A stretch of 13,275 nucleotides of DNA, taken from WJMB01 sp964581465 (GTDB taxonomy: Bacteria > RBG-13-66-14). The notes under the pieces were generated by a model that worked only from the letters and a program-made list of their open reading frames with translations, was not told the origin of the DNA and searched no databases. The stretch is taken from NCBI GenBank assembly GCA_964581465.1, contig CAZOOP010000061.1, forward strand, positions 1-13,275, given 5' to 3'. Positions 1 through 5,299 of this stretch are shown one piece after another. Made by a program: the position numbers and the translations under genes. Every line of letters starts with the position of its first letter. Position 1 is the stretch's first letter.

Positions 1-74
1 TCGTGACTGCAAGATTATCACGATATATGATGATCCATAAGCGTTAAGGTGTCCCTTTTGTTAATGCGGCCCGC
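1..74. other. Short AT-richer flank, no gene seen
   Basis: This stretch lies downstream of the minus-strand lipoprotein gene. It is richer in A and T than the rest of the window and has a weak imperfect dyad around 16-35 (ATCA and TGAT half sites). I see no open frame, no convincing terminator stem with a T-run on the minus strand, and no RNA gene. Confidence 0.5.
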
Positions 75-1325
75 TTACATCAGGCCCGGATCCAGGTGGA
101 ACACCCGCCCGCCCTCGGCGGAGAGAAACAGCCTTCCGTCGGCGGCGAGAAGCTCGCCCAGGGGGAAATCGGCGTCCAAGCGCCAGAGCAGCTCTCCCTC
201 GGCGGCGTCCAGGGCGTAGACGCTGAAGACCAGGTTGGTCAGCTCGATATCTTGGCCGGCGTCGCGGTACTGTTCTAGCAGGGGATCGACATAGCCCCAG
301 TCGCCGGAATGCTCGGTGGTGACCACGACGTAGACGGCGCCGTCCAGGTAGACCGGCTCGCCGATCTGCCCGGGAAAGGCCATGGCCCACTTCACCGAAT
401 CGTCCACGACGGCCAGGCAGGTCAGTTGGCTCTGGTCGGTATCGGGCCGCTCGCCGGCGGCAAAGAGCCGACCCTCGGCGTAGAGGAGCTTACCGCTACG
501 CGTGGGCAGCTTGATCAATTGCCGGGTGGTCCCCTCGTCGGGGTCAAGGCGTTCGAGGTGGTCGCCGATCAGCAGGTAGAGGCTCTCGCCGTCGAAGGCG
601 TGGTCGATGAGTCCGTTGCCGGGCAGGCGGTGGCTCCAGAGCGAGCGCAGGTTATCCGGATTCAGCCGACGCAACTCCCGGGTGCGCATGTAGAGGGCGT
701 CGCCGACGCTCATCAGATAAAAGGGTTCGCTGGGGTTGAGCTGGACGGCCAACTGATCGACCTGTTCGCCCGTCGTCTTGTCGAGGGTCAGTAAACGCTG
801 GTCGGCTTCGGTACCGGCGATGTCCATGGCCATATCCACACCCAGGTAGAGCTTCCCGTCCAGTCCGACCATGTTATAGCGGTACTGGTAGGAAGGGGCG
901 TAGTTCCAGCGCTTGTCGCCGGTCTCTAGGTCGCGGCAGATCAGGCTGCCCGGGCCGTCGCCCGGGTAGCGGTGCAGGTAGACAGCCTCCTCGTCGAAGA
1001 CGGGGGCGCCGAACTCCGGCGACTCCCAGACCAGGTCGCCCGTTTCGCCGTCCAGGCAGAACAGTCCGACGCCGGTTAGGATGCCGTAGAGCCGTCCGGC
1101 GACGTAGTGCTCAAGGCCCGGCGTGGCGCCCTCGACGGCGTACTGCCAGACCAGGATCGGACTGTCCAGCAGGGGCCGGGACTCGAAGTCCTCGCCCTCG
1201 CCGATCACCCGGGCTTCGCCCTCCTGGGGAGGGGCATCCTCCATGGCGGATTCTTCACCGGCTTCGTCGCAGCCGGTGAAGAGGAGCGGCAGCGCCGCGA
1301 GGATTATGATATGGGTATGCTTCAT
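75..1325 (-). CDS. PQQ-like beta-propeller lipoprotein
   Basis: A 416-residue exported lipoprotein with a repeated beta-propeller fold. Residues 1-18 form a signal peptide (hydrophobic IIILAALPLLF), followed by a lipobox-like FTGC with the lipidated Cys at 19 and Asp at +2, then an acidic low-complexity linker to about residue 50. From about residue 57 there are propeller-blade repeats of the PQQ type: LDGETGDLVW (91-100), RDLETGDKRW (131-140), LDKTTGEQVD (181-190) and ALDAAEGELLW (371-381), with intervening LY/VY strands, fitting 7-8 blades. The start was moved from an upstream frame opening at 1493 to the ATG at 1325 because GGGAGGT sits 6 bases upstream and the signal peptide begins there. 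Such propellers often serve as scaffolds (BamB is one example) or bind ligands; no catalytic residues or specific substrate can be named. In E. coli, Asp at +2 retains lipoproteins in the inner membrane, but this rule may not hold here. It is divergent from the ferritin-like gene. Confidence 0.85.
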   Translation of the reverse strand: MKHTHIIILAALPLLFTGCDEAGEESAMEDAPPQEGEARVIGEGEDFESRPLLDSPILVWQYAVEGATPGLEHYVAGRLYGILTGVGLFCLDGETGDLVWESPEFGAPVFDEEAVYLHRYPGDGPGSLICRDLETGDKRWNYAPSYQYRYNMVGLDGKLYLGVDMAMDIAGTEADQRLLTLDKTTGEQVDQLAVQLNPSEPFYLMSVGDALYMRTRELRRLNPDNLRSLWSHRLPGNGLIDHAFDGESLYLLIGDHLERLDPDEGTTRQLIKLPTRSGKLLYAEGRLFAAGERPDTDQSQLTCLAVVDDSVKWAMAFPGQIGEPVYLDGAVYVVVTTEHSGDWGYVDPLLEQYRDAGQDIELTNLVFSVYALDAAEGELLWRLDADFPLGELLAADGRLFLSAEGGRVFHLDPGLM

Positions 1326-1389
1326 GGCGACCTCCCGGGTCGGCATTGCGGTCTTGAACGGCCTGATAGGGGACGAAGGACTACTTGTG

Positions 1390-1531
1390 GGACAACCTGT
1401 CGAGGTTGTTCGGAGGGTCTGCGGTCTTGTGTAACCTGCGCCGGTTCCACCGCGGGCAGTCCCGTCGATCTGCAGGCACACTTGCCATTGCACGCCCCCT
1501 GCTCTTTCCCGGTTAACAATCTCGAACCGGG
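1390..1531 (-). other. Hairpins in the lipoprotein leader
   Basis: Two perfect short stems lie in the predicted leader. One is ACAACCT-GTCG-AGGTTGT (1392-1409), extendable by a G-U and a G-C pair to 1390-1411. The other is CCCGGTT (1508-1514) pairing with AACCGGG (1525-1531) across a 10-nt loop. Neither is followed by a T-run on either strand, so they are not classic terminators. They could shape leader RNA or be protein-binding dyads; no known riboswitch was recognised. Confidence 0.35.
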
Positions 1532-1570
1532 TGGATCGGCAAACCCCGGTCAGTCTGAATCTTCTTCATT

Positions 1571-1599
1571 ATGATAGTCTATCGGGAGCTTCCAGGCAA
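1571..1599 (-). promoter_or_regulatory. Probable sigma-70 promoter of the lipoprotein gene
   Basis: Read on the minus strand, TTGCCT (1599-1594) and TATCAT (1576-1571) are separated by exactly 17 bp. Transcription would begin near 1564 and give a leader of about 240 nt before the lipoprotein ATG at 1325. The hexamers are good but not perfect, so this is a sequence-based prediction. Confidence 0.5.
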
Positions 1600-1613
1600 G
1601 CCCGGCGGGATTG

Positions 1614-1622
1614 TGCTATCAT
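1614..1622 (+). promoter_or_regulatory. Possible extended -10 promoter of the ferritin-like gene
   Basis: TGC-TATCAT forms an extended -10 element, with transcription expected near 1629 and a 40-nt leader to the ATG at 1669. No good -35 hexamer is seen at the usual distance. It lies only some 20 bp beyond the -35 of the divergent lipoprotein promoter, so the two could interfere or be co-regulated. Confidence 0.35.
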
Positions 1623-1668
1623 TGACGTGAAGCAATTGCACAACAAGCGACCCCAACGGGAGGTCCCG

Positions 1669-2166
1669 ATGAGTGAACTGACCGTCAAGGAGGCTCTGGA
1701 GATCGCCATCAAGAGCGAGACCCGGGCCAAAGAACTCTACGAGAAGATATACGAGAACGTTAACAATCTGATGATGCGCGACAAGCTCAAGTTCCTGGCC
1801 TCCGAGGAGCAGCGCCACCACGACCTGCTCACCGGCGTCTACAAGGAACAGATCGGCGGCGAGCCCAGCGAGCCCGACCCCAATCTGCTGCCCAAGATGC
1901 AGATCGATGTCGACTTCGACCGGGCCGAGCTGACCGACCTCTGGCAGGCGGCCATGCGGGCCGAAGAGGTCTCCGCCGAGCACTACGAGATGCTCACCGG
2001 CCGGGTCTCCGGCCGCGCCCGGGTGATGTTCAACTACCTGGCCAACGTCGAGCGCAGCCACTACTATCTGCTAAAGAGCGAGTACGACGTGCTGGCCGAG
2101 ATCGACGAGTACACCCGTACCGACGACGACCCCTTCGGGCTGAACATGATCAACCTCGGTCCGTAG
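1669..2166 (+). CDS. Ferritin-like diiron protein (rubrerythrin/YciE-like fold)
   Basis: A 165-residue, all-helical soluble protein. It carries the two E...ExxH half-sites of a ferritin-like diiron four-helix bundle: Glu17, then E47-x-x-H50 in the first helix pair, and Glu99 or Glu100, then E128-x-x-H131 in the second. A loop rich in Pro, Glu and Asp (about 63-86) joins the halves. Family members such as rubrerythrin erythrin domains bind two irons and reduce peroxide or handle iron and oxidative stress. There is no CxxC rubredoxin domain, so an outside electron donor would be needed if it is a peroxidase. The ATG at 1669 was chosen over an open frame from 1531 because GGGAGGT lies at 1658-1664 and homology-like sequence begins there. 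It appears monocistronic, ending 41 bases before a strong terminator. The exact reaction cannot be read from the sequence. Confidence 0.85.
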   Translation: MSELTVKEALEIAIKSETRAKELYEKIYENVNNLMMRDKLKFLASEEQRHHDLLTGVYKEQIGGEPSEPDPNLLPKMQIDVDFDRAELTDLWQAAMRAEEVSAEHYEMLTGRVSGRARVMFNYLANVERSHYYLLKSEYDVLAEIDEYTRTDDDPFGLNMINLGP

Positions 2167-2207
2167 CCTTCGTGATCCAACCGATTCTTCTCTATTGTTC
2201 AATACAA

Positions 2208-2234
2208 CGGGACCGGCTCCGCCGGTCCCGTTTT
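2208..2234 (+). terminator. Intrinsic terminator of the ferritin-like gene
   Basis: A perfect 10-bp GC-rich stem, CGGGACCGGC (2208-2217) with GCCGGTCCCG (2221-2230), closes a 3-nt TCC loop and is followed directly by TTTT (2231-2234). The upstream AATACAA could weakly pair with the T-run. It sits 41 bp after the stop codon at 2166. Confidence 0.9.
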
Positions 2235-2330
2235 CATCCCTTTCACGACCGGACAGGTGGTGGCTCCTCGAGACCTTCGCCAAACAGGTCCCCGGCGGAC
2301 GAAGACCGTCGGTCCACCGAGGCCCGGCTT

Positions 2331-2345
2331 TGGCACGTTTCTTGC
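2331..2345 (+). promoter_or_regulatory. Sigma-54-like -24/-12 promoter, rightward copy
   Basis: TGGCACG-TTTC-TTGC matches the sigma-54 consensus TGGCACG-N4-TTGC at all the defined positions shown here, with the GG and GC doublets at the required spacing. The base after TTGC is G where A or T is preferred. Predicted start near 2357. No gene lies directly downstream on this strand; it would read toward and antisense to the peptidase gene. Confidence 0.45.
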
Positions 2346-2386
2346 GGAGTCGCCCGCCGCCTGTCCGGCAGGCCACGCCGGCCTGC

Positions 2387-2401
2387 GCAAGAAACGTGCC
2401 A
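2387..2401 (-). promoter_or_regulatory. Sigma-54-like -24/-12 promoter, leftward copy
   Basis: The same TGGCACG-TTTC-TTGC element on the minus strand, generated by the perfect inner inverted repeat. It faces the rightward copy, with a predicted start near 2375, so transcripts from the two would converge. Leftward reading goes toward the ferritin-like gene in antisense. Confidence 0.4.
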
Positions 2402-2606
2402 AAGCCGCCGCGGGAGGAGTGGTTATCGACTGATCAGTTTGGCGAAGGTATTGAGCGTTGGTGGGAAAGCGGTTAAAGAATGACACAGGCGATGCAAAAG
2501 CTCCGGATCTAGTGCGTCCCAAAGGATTTGTTCATTGCAGGTGCAATCGTGCTCACCCCGGGCGGCTCGGCGGTGCCGGGCAGCTTCCCGCGCCTTGAGA
2601 TGTCGT

Positions 2607-3275
2607 TCAATCGATGATCGAATCCGGCCCCGGGACTTCCAGACCCCCTTCGCCCTGGGGGGCTTGACGGCTCAGCTCGTCCAGAGCTTGGAGGCCTCGC
2701 GGGGCGCGGCCGTCGGTTTGTTCGAGGCGGTCCAGCTCGCGGTCGATCCAGCGGCGGACGCCCCGGCCGAAGAACCACATATGGAGGTAGCGACCCGAGG
2801 TGAACTGGCGGGCGATGGAGGCCGCCCGGCGACGGGCCAGTTTGGGATCACGCTCCCTGTAGGCGCGCAGGGTCTCGCGATAGCCCCGCCATTCGAAGAG
2901 CGCCCGCAGTGTCAGGCCCAGGGGCAGGGGCAAGAGCAGGTAGCCGATCAGGAAGGGGGCGAGACCCAGGCGGCGCTGATCCAGCAGGTGCACGGCCTCG
3001 TGGCGCAGCACCAGGTAGCCGGCCCGGGTGTCGAGCAACCGCCGGGCCAGATAGACGGTGCCGTTCCAGGTGAAGGCGTCGAATCCGGTCAGCCGGACGC
3101 CCAGGGGACGGCCCAGGGCGTCGAGATACCGCACCCAGCGGCTTTCTTCGAGGACGGCCAGGCGGAAGGGCGCGATCCCGCCCAAGGCGCGGGTCAGGGC
3201 GCGGAAGGGGGCGTAGGGACGTCGCCGGGCGGGGTTGCCGTCGGCGGTTGCTTGCTTGGTCATGGGTTCGATCAT
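2607..3275 (-). CDS. Putative membrane-associated zinc peptidase (HEXXH)
   Basis: About 222 residues from the ATG at 3275. The key motif is H92-E93-A-V-H96 (numbered from that ATG), the zinc-binding and catalytic HEXXH of zincin peptidases, in the context VLRHEAVHLLDQ. A hydrophobic segment follows (about 106-122, LAPFLIGYLLLPLPLGL), probably a membrane anchor or hairpin, then LFEWRGYRE with Glu128 as a plausible third zinc ligand 36 residues after the first His, as in gluzincins. The start is uncertain: the frame opens with TTG at 3293 preceded at once by AAGG, ATGs follow at 3275 and 3263, and none has an ideal ribosome binding site. Substrate unknown; I do not recognise the exact family. 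It is convergent with the ferritin-like gene and divergent from the ribosomal operon. The C-terminal third is basic, then Gly/Pro-rich. Confidence 0.65.
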   Translation of the reverse strand: MIEPMTKQATADGNPARRRPYAPFRALTRALGGIAPFRLAVLEESRWVRYLDALGRPLGVRLTGFDAFTWNGTVYLARRLLDTRAGYLVLRHEAVHLLDQRRLGLAPFLIGYLLLPLPLGLTLRALFEWRGYRETLRAYRERDPKLARRRAASIARQFTSGRYLHMWFFGRGVRRWIDRELDRLEQTDGRAPRGLQALDELSRQAPQGEGGLEVPGPDSIID

Positions 3276-3556
3276 GGTTTGGGGCGGGCTCAACCTTGCG
3301 CCCGGTGGATGATCAACGCACCTGATCGAGATATCCTGTCGGGGTATTGAATTCGATTGGGTTCATCACCGCGGTTACATATTGAAGGATAGCTCGGGGG
3401 GAGCGGTTCGAGGGTAAAGCGTTCGGCGGCCTCGGCTCCATTGGACCAACACACGACTGTTTTGCCGGTAGTATCCCTCAGCGCGCCCGAGTTGTCGAGT
3501 GGCGCGGCAAATCCGCCGCCGGCCCGAAATCAGCGGAAAAAGCCCTGTCAAATAGC
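3276..3556. other. Divergent intergenic region upstream of the str operon
   Basis: No credible gene. It contains a hairpin, CGCGCC-CGA (3482-3490) pairing with TCG and GGCGCG (3495-3506) around a GTTG loop with an AGT bulge, roughly 50 bp upstream of the str promoter -35. An A-rich patch (GGAAAAAG, near 3535-3542) just before the promoter could act as an UP-like element. No clear promoter for the minus-strand peptidase gene was found. Confidence 0.4.
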
Positions 3557-3584
3557 TTGACACATCGCCGGGGACTATTATAAC
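3557..3584 (+). promoter_or_regulatory. str operon sigma-70 promoter
   Basis: Consensus -35 TTGACA (3557-3562), 16-bp spacer, then -10 TATAAC (3579-3584) with five of six consensus bases. Transcription is expected near 3591, giving a leader of about 127 nt before rpsL. Such a strong match fits a highly expressed ribosomal operon. Confidence 0.8.
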
Positions 3585-3618
3585 CTTACCGCCCTTACAA
3601 CGCTCAGACACCGCTAAA

Positions 3619-3652
3619 CGCCCGGCCTCAAAGGCTGCAGGCCGACCGGGCG
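3619..3652 (+). other. Leader hairpin upstream of rpsL
   Basis: CGCCC (3619-3623) pairs with GGGCG (3648-3652), and GGCCT (3624-3628) pairs with AGGCC (3639-3643), leaving a 4-nt bulge; an alternative register extends the outer stem to 7 bp. It lies early in the predicted transcript. It has no T-run, so it is more likely an RNA-stability or protein-binding structure than a terminator. No known ribosomal-protein leader motif was recognised. Confidence 0.4.
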
Positions 3653-3717
3653 ATCCGTTGCCGAGGCTCCCCGCCCGGTGTGGGGACGCTCCGAAACCAG
3701 CAATCGAGGTTCACGCG

Positions 3718-4089
3718 ATGCCGACCGTCAATCAGCTAGTCCGCAAGGGGCGCAAGCTCTCCAGGAAGAAGACCAAGTCGCCGGCGCTGCAGGGCTGTCC
3801 CCAGCGCAAGGGGGTCTGCACCCGCGTGTGGACCGTGACCCCCAAGAAACCGAACTCGGCCCTGCGCAAAGTGGCCCGCGTCCGTCTCACCAACGGCATC
3901 GAGGTCACCAGCTACATCCCCGGCGAGGGTCACAACCTGCAGGAGCACAGCATCGTGCTGGTCCGCGGCGGGCGCGTCAAGGACCTGCCCGGCGTGCGCT
4001 ACCACATCGTCCGCGGCACCATGGACGCCATCGGCGTCAGCGGCCGCAAGCAGCAGCGCTCCAAGTACGGCACGCGCAGGGAGGGTTAA
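3718..4089 (+). CDS. rpsL: 30S ribosomal protein S12
   Basis: S12, 123 residues (E. coli 124), part of the decoding site of the small subunit. Diagnostic stretches are CPQRKGVCTRVWT (27-39), TPKKPNSALRKVARVRLTNG (41-60), GEGHNLQEHS (69-78) and GGRVKDLPGVRYHIVRG (84-100). The lysines in PKKPNS (43-44) and in RVKDLPG (88), sites where changes give streptomycin resistance or dependence in other bacteria, are the common sensitive-type residues. Asp89 is the residue methylthiolated by RimO in E. coli. The ATG at 3718 is preceded by GAGGT at 3706-3710; an in-frame ATG at 3658 would add 20 non-conserved residues and is rejected. First gene of the str operon, 3 bp before rpsG. Confidence 0.99.
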   Translation: MPTVNQLVRKGRKLSRKKTKSPALQGCPQRKGVCTRVWTVTPKKPNSALRKVARVRLTNGIEVTSYIPGEGHNLQEHSIVLVRGGRVKDLPGVRYHIVRGTMDAIGVSGRKQQRSKYGTRREG

Positions 4090-4092
4090 GCG

Positions 4093-4563
4093 ATGTCCCG
4101 CAGGCAGAAAGTCACCCGTCGCAAGCTCGATCCCGATCCCGTGCACGGCTCCGAGCTGGTCACCCGCTTCATCAACAACCTGATGCTCGACGGCAAGCGC
4201 TCCACGGCGGAAAATATCTTCTACGGCGCTCTGGAGCTCGTCGAGAAGAAGACGGGCAAGGAAGGCGTCAAGGTCTTCTACGACGCCCTCAAGAACGTCA
4301 AGCCGACCCTCGAGGTCAAGAGCCGCCGCATCGGCGGGGCCACCTACCAGGTGCCCCTGGAGGTCTTGCCCGAACGCAAGACCACCCTGGCCATCCGCTG
4401 GATGATCAGCTTCTCCCGCAAGCGCAAAGAGCACGGCATGACCAACAAGCTGGCCATGGAGTTCATCGACGCCCACAACGGCGTGGGCGCCAGCGTCAAG
4501 AAGCGCGAGGACACGCACCGCATGGCCGAGGCCAACAAGGCCTTCGCCCACTTCCGCGTGTAA
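4093..4563 (+). CDS. rpsG: 30S ribosomal protein S7
   Basis: S7, 156 residues, the usual length. It nucleates assembly of the 30S head by binding the 3' major domain of 16S rRNA and lines the E site. Recognisable stretches: the start MSRRQKVTRRKLDPDP, VTRFINNLMLDGKRSTAENIF (23-43), ALKNVKPTLEVKSRRIGGATYQVP (65-88), RWMISFSRKR (102-111) and a C-terminal KKREDTHRMAEANKAFAHFR. The ribosome binding site GGAGGGTTAAG lies in the end of rpsL, 3 bp upstream, so translation is probably coupled. In E. coli S7 is the autogenous regulator of the str operon through the rpsL-rpsG junction, but with only 3 bp here that element cannot exist in the same form; control, if any, would use other sites (inference). 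Confidence 0.99.
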   Translation: MSRRQKVTRRKLDPDPVHGSELVTRFINNLMLDGKRSTAENIFYGALELVEKKTGKEGVKVFYDALKNVKPTLEVKSRRIGGATYQVPLEVLPERKTTLAIRWMISFSRKRKEHGMTNKLAMEFIDAHNGVGASVKKREDTHRMAEANKAFAHFRV

Positions 4564-4636
4564 CCCTCGGCAAAACCGTAACACCGAACGACGACACCCC
4601 GATCCCGTCCCCGCTCCAACCGCGGGGACACCACCC

Positions 4637-4683
4637 GGGGAAGAGCGCGGTCCCGCCTACGCGGCGGGAAACCCCGCTCCCCC
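4637..4683 (+). other. Long GC-rich hairpin downstream of rpsG
   Basis: The core is TCCCGCC (4651-4657) perfectly paired with GGCGGGA (4663-4669) around a TACGC loop. Outside it GG (4649-4650) pairs with CC, GAGCG (4643-4647) with CGCTC (4675-4679) and GGGG (4637-4640) with CCCC (4680-4683), with small bulges. No T-run follows, so it is not a standard intrinsic terminator. It may block 3' exonucleases or reduce read-through. A second stem, CCCAGA (4688-4693) with TCTGGG (4708-4713), follows closely. Confidence 0.55.
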
Positions 4684-4697
4684 ATCTCCCAGAGCCG

Positions 4698-4959
4698 GGT
4701 GGGCTGGTCTGGGGCCGTGGGAAAACGGGCGCGATTCGAGCCCCGTCCATTCCCAATTGGCCTGAGACCGGCCGTAATCAAGCCCCGCTAAGGCCGTCGT
4801 GCCGCCGCCCCGGCGGATAACCACGGCCGACAAGGGGTCCCGGAAGCAGGTGGGCTGGTACCGAAGGGTGCGCGTACAGCGGGCTTGAACAGCCCCGGGC
4901 GCGACACCCCATCGGTTCGACAAACCCAGACCGCCGCCTGCCCGCCCAGGTGGGCTGGT
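4698..4959. repeat. Three dispersed copies of an 11-mer
   Basis: GGTGGGCTGGT occurs at 4698-4708, 4849-4859 and 4949-4959. The second and third are part of an identical 14-mer, CAGGTGGGCTGGTA, and lie exactly 100 bp apart. Flanks otherwise differ, so this is either a small dispersed repeat, remnants of duplication or a binding motif. Confidence 0.7.
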
Positions 4960-5008
4960 ATAGCAGGTCCGCTCCACGTATCGTCGGGACCACCGCGAGT
5001 CAAACGCG

Positions 5009-5036
5009 CAAGAGATCCGCGCCAAGAGATCCGCGC
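5009..5036. repeat. 14-bp perfect tandem duplication
   Basis: CAAGAGATCCGCGC is present twice head to tail (5009-5022, 5023-5036). It is bracketed by an imperfect inverted repeat: CCGCG, TCAA and CGCGC blocks at 4993-5009 against GCGCGTTGACGCGG at 5033-5046. The RNA could form a hairpin with the repeat in the loop. Confidence 0.75.
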
Positions 5037-5074
5037 GTTGACGCGGCGCCCGCGATGCTGGAAAAAACACCGGA

Positions 5075-5093
5075 CCGGCGCCGCAGGCGCCGG
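5075..5093 (+). other. Perfect 8-bp hairpin upstream of fusA
   Basis: CCGGCGCC (5075-5082) and GGCGCCGG (5086-5093) around a GCA loop. There is no T-run after it. Very stable as RNA; role unknown. Confidence 0.55.
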
Positions 5094-5174
5094 CTGTACC
5101 GACCGACCTCGGCCTCGATCCGCCCCGCGAGGGCGATCCAAACTCCAGTCCGTATCCGAGCGACACCGGCGTTT

Positions 5175-5207
5175 CGCGCAACGTCCGCGCAACGTCCACG
5201 CAACGGC
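5175..5207. repeat. 11-bp tandem triplet before fusA
   Basis: CGCGCAACGTC (5175-5185) is repeated exactly at 5186-5196 and again as CACGCAACGGC (5197-5207, two mismatches). The period is close to one helical turn, so a protein could meet the same face three times; slippage duplication is the simpler view. It ends about 92 bp before the fusA start. Confidence 0.7.
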
Positions 5208-5299
5208 GTATTGCTCCGGCTATGCCCGTCTCCGGCGAAGAAGCTCCGGCGACGGTCCGCCGCGGTTCCAACACGGCCGAAAGCGGTTTGAGGTCCAGC

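Larger units (their letters stand above)
2268..2454. repeat. Nested inverted repeat element
   Basis: Three nested dyads share one centre. The outer arms are a perfect 13 bp, ACCTTCGCCAAAC (2273-2285) and its complement (2437-2449), extendable to about 25 bp at about 20 matches. The inner arms are a perfect 21 bp (2326-2346 and 2386-2406), containing TTTGGCACGTTTCTTGC and its complement. The core is GCAGGCC (2368-2374) with GGCCTGC (2380-2386). The stretches between inner and outer arms (40 bp left, 30 bp right) do not match well. It codes for nothing visible and has no clear target-site duplication. It could be a MITE or palindromic repeat, a structured RNA or a regulatory region. Confidence 0.75.
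2235..2606. other. Gene-free stretch between two genes
   Basis: This interval between the terminator and the end of the minus-strand peptidase gene has no credible gene: open frames here are Arg/Pro-rich and lack ribosome binding sites. It holds the nested inverted repeat described separately and a small ATTGC-AGGT-GCAAT hairpin at 2534-2547 near the 3' end of the peptidase gene, without a T-run. Confidence 0.6.
4564..5299 (+). other. Long non-coding spacer between rpsG and fusA
   Basis: About 736 bp, where many bacteria have under 100 bp. Open frames on both strands are Arg/Pro/Gly-rich, overlap one another and lack binding sites or recognisable domains, so I see no gene. Contents, each entered separately: a long GC-rich hairpin (4637-4683), three copies of an 11-mer (4698-4959), a 14-bp tandem duplication inside an imperfect inverted repeat (4993-5046), a hairpin (5075-5093) and an 11-bp tandem triplet (5175-5207). 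No convincing promoter was found, so fusA probably depends on read-through from the str promoter. Confidence 0.6.

Noticed and set aside
1326..1493. N-terminal extension of the lipoprotein frame to 1493
   Set aside because: It would bury the signal peptide and lipobox; the ATG at 1325 has GGGAGGT in place.
1531..1668. N-terminal extension of the ferritin-like frame
   Set aside because: No binding site at 1531, sequence unlike the family, and a strong site precedes the ATG at 1669.
3395..3425. GGTTCGAGG resembling a tRNA T-loop upstream of the str promoter
   Set aside because: No acceptor stem or anticodon arm at the right distances on either strand.
4721..4750. tRNA T-arm-like GATTCGAG after copy 1 of the 11-mer
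   Set aside because: No matching acceptor or anticodon arm on either strand, and the T-stem register is wrong.
4959..4964. TATAGC as a -10 box for fusA
   Set aside because: No -35-like hexamer 15-19 bp upstream and no extended -10 TG.
4698..5207. CRISPR-like array from the short repeats in the rpsG-fusA spacer
   Set aside because: Repeats are 11-14 bp, unequal in spacing and of different sequence; no array periodicity or cas genes.
5222..5299. ATG at 5222 as the fusA start
   Set aside because: No binding site and 26 extra non-conserved residues; GTG at 5300 has GAGGT at a good distance.
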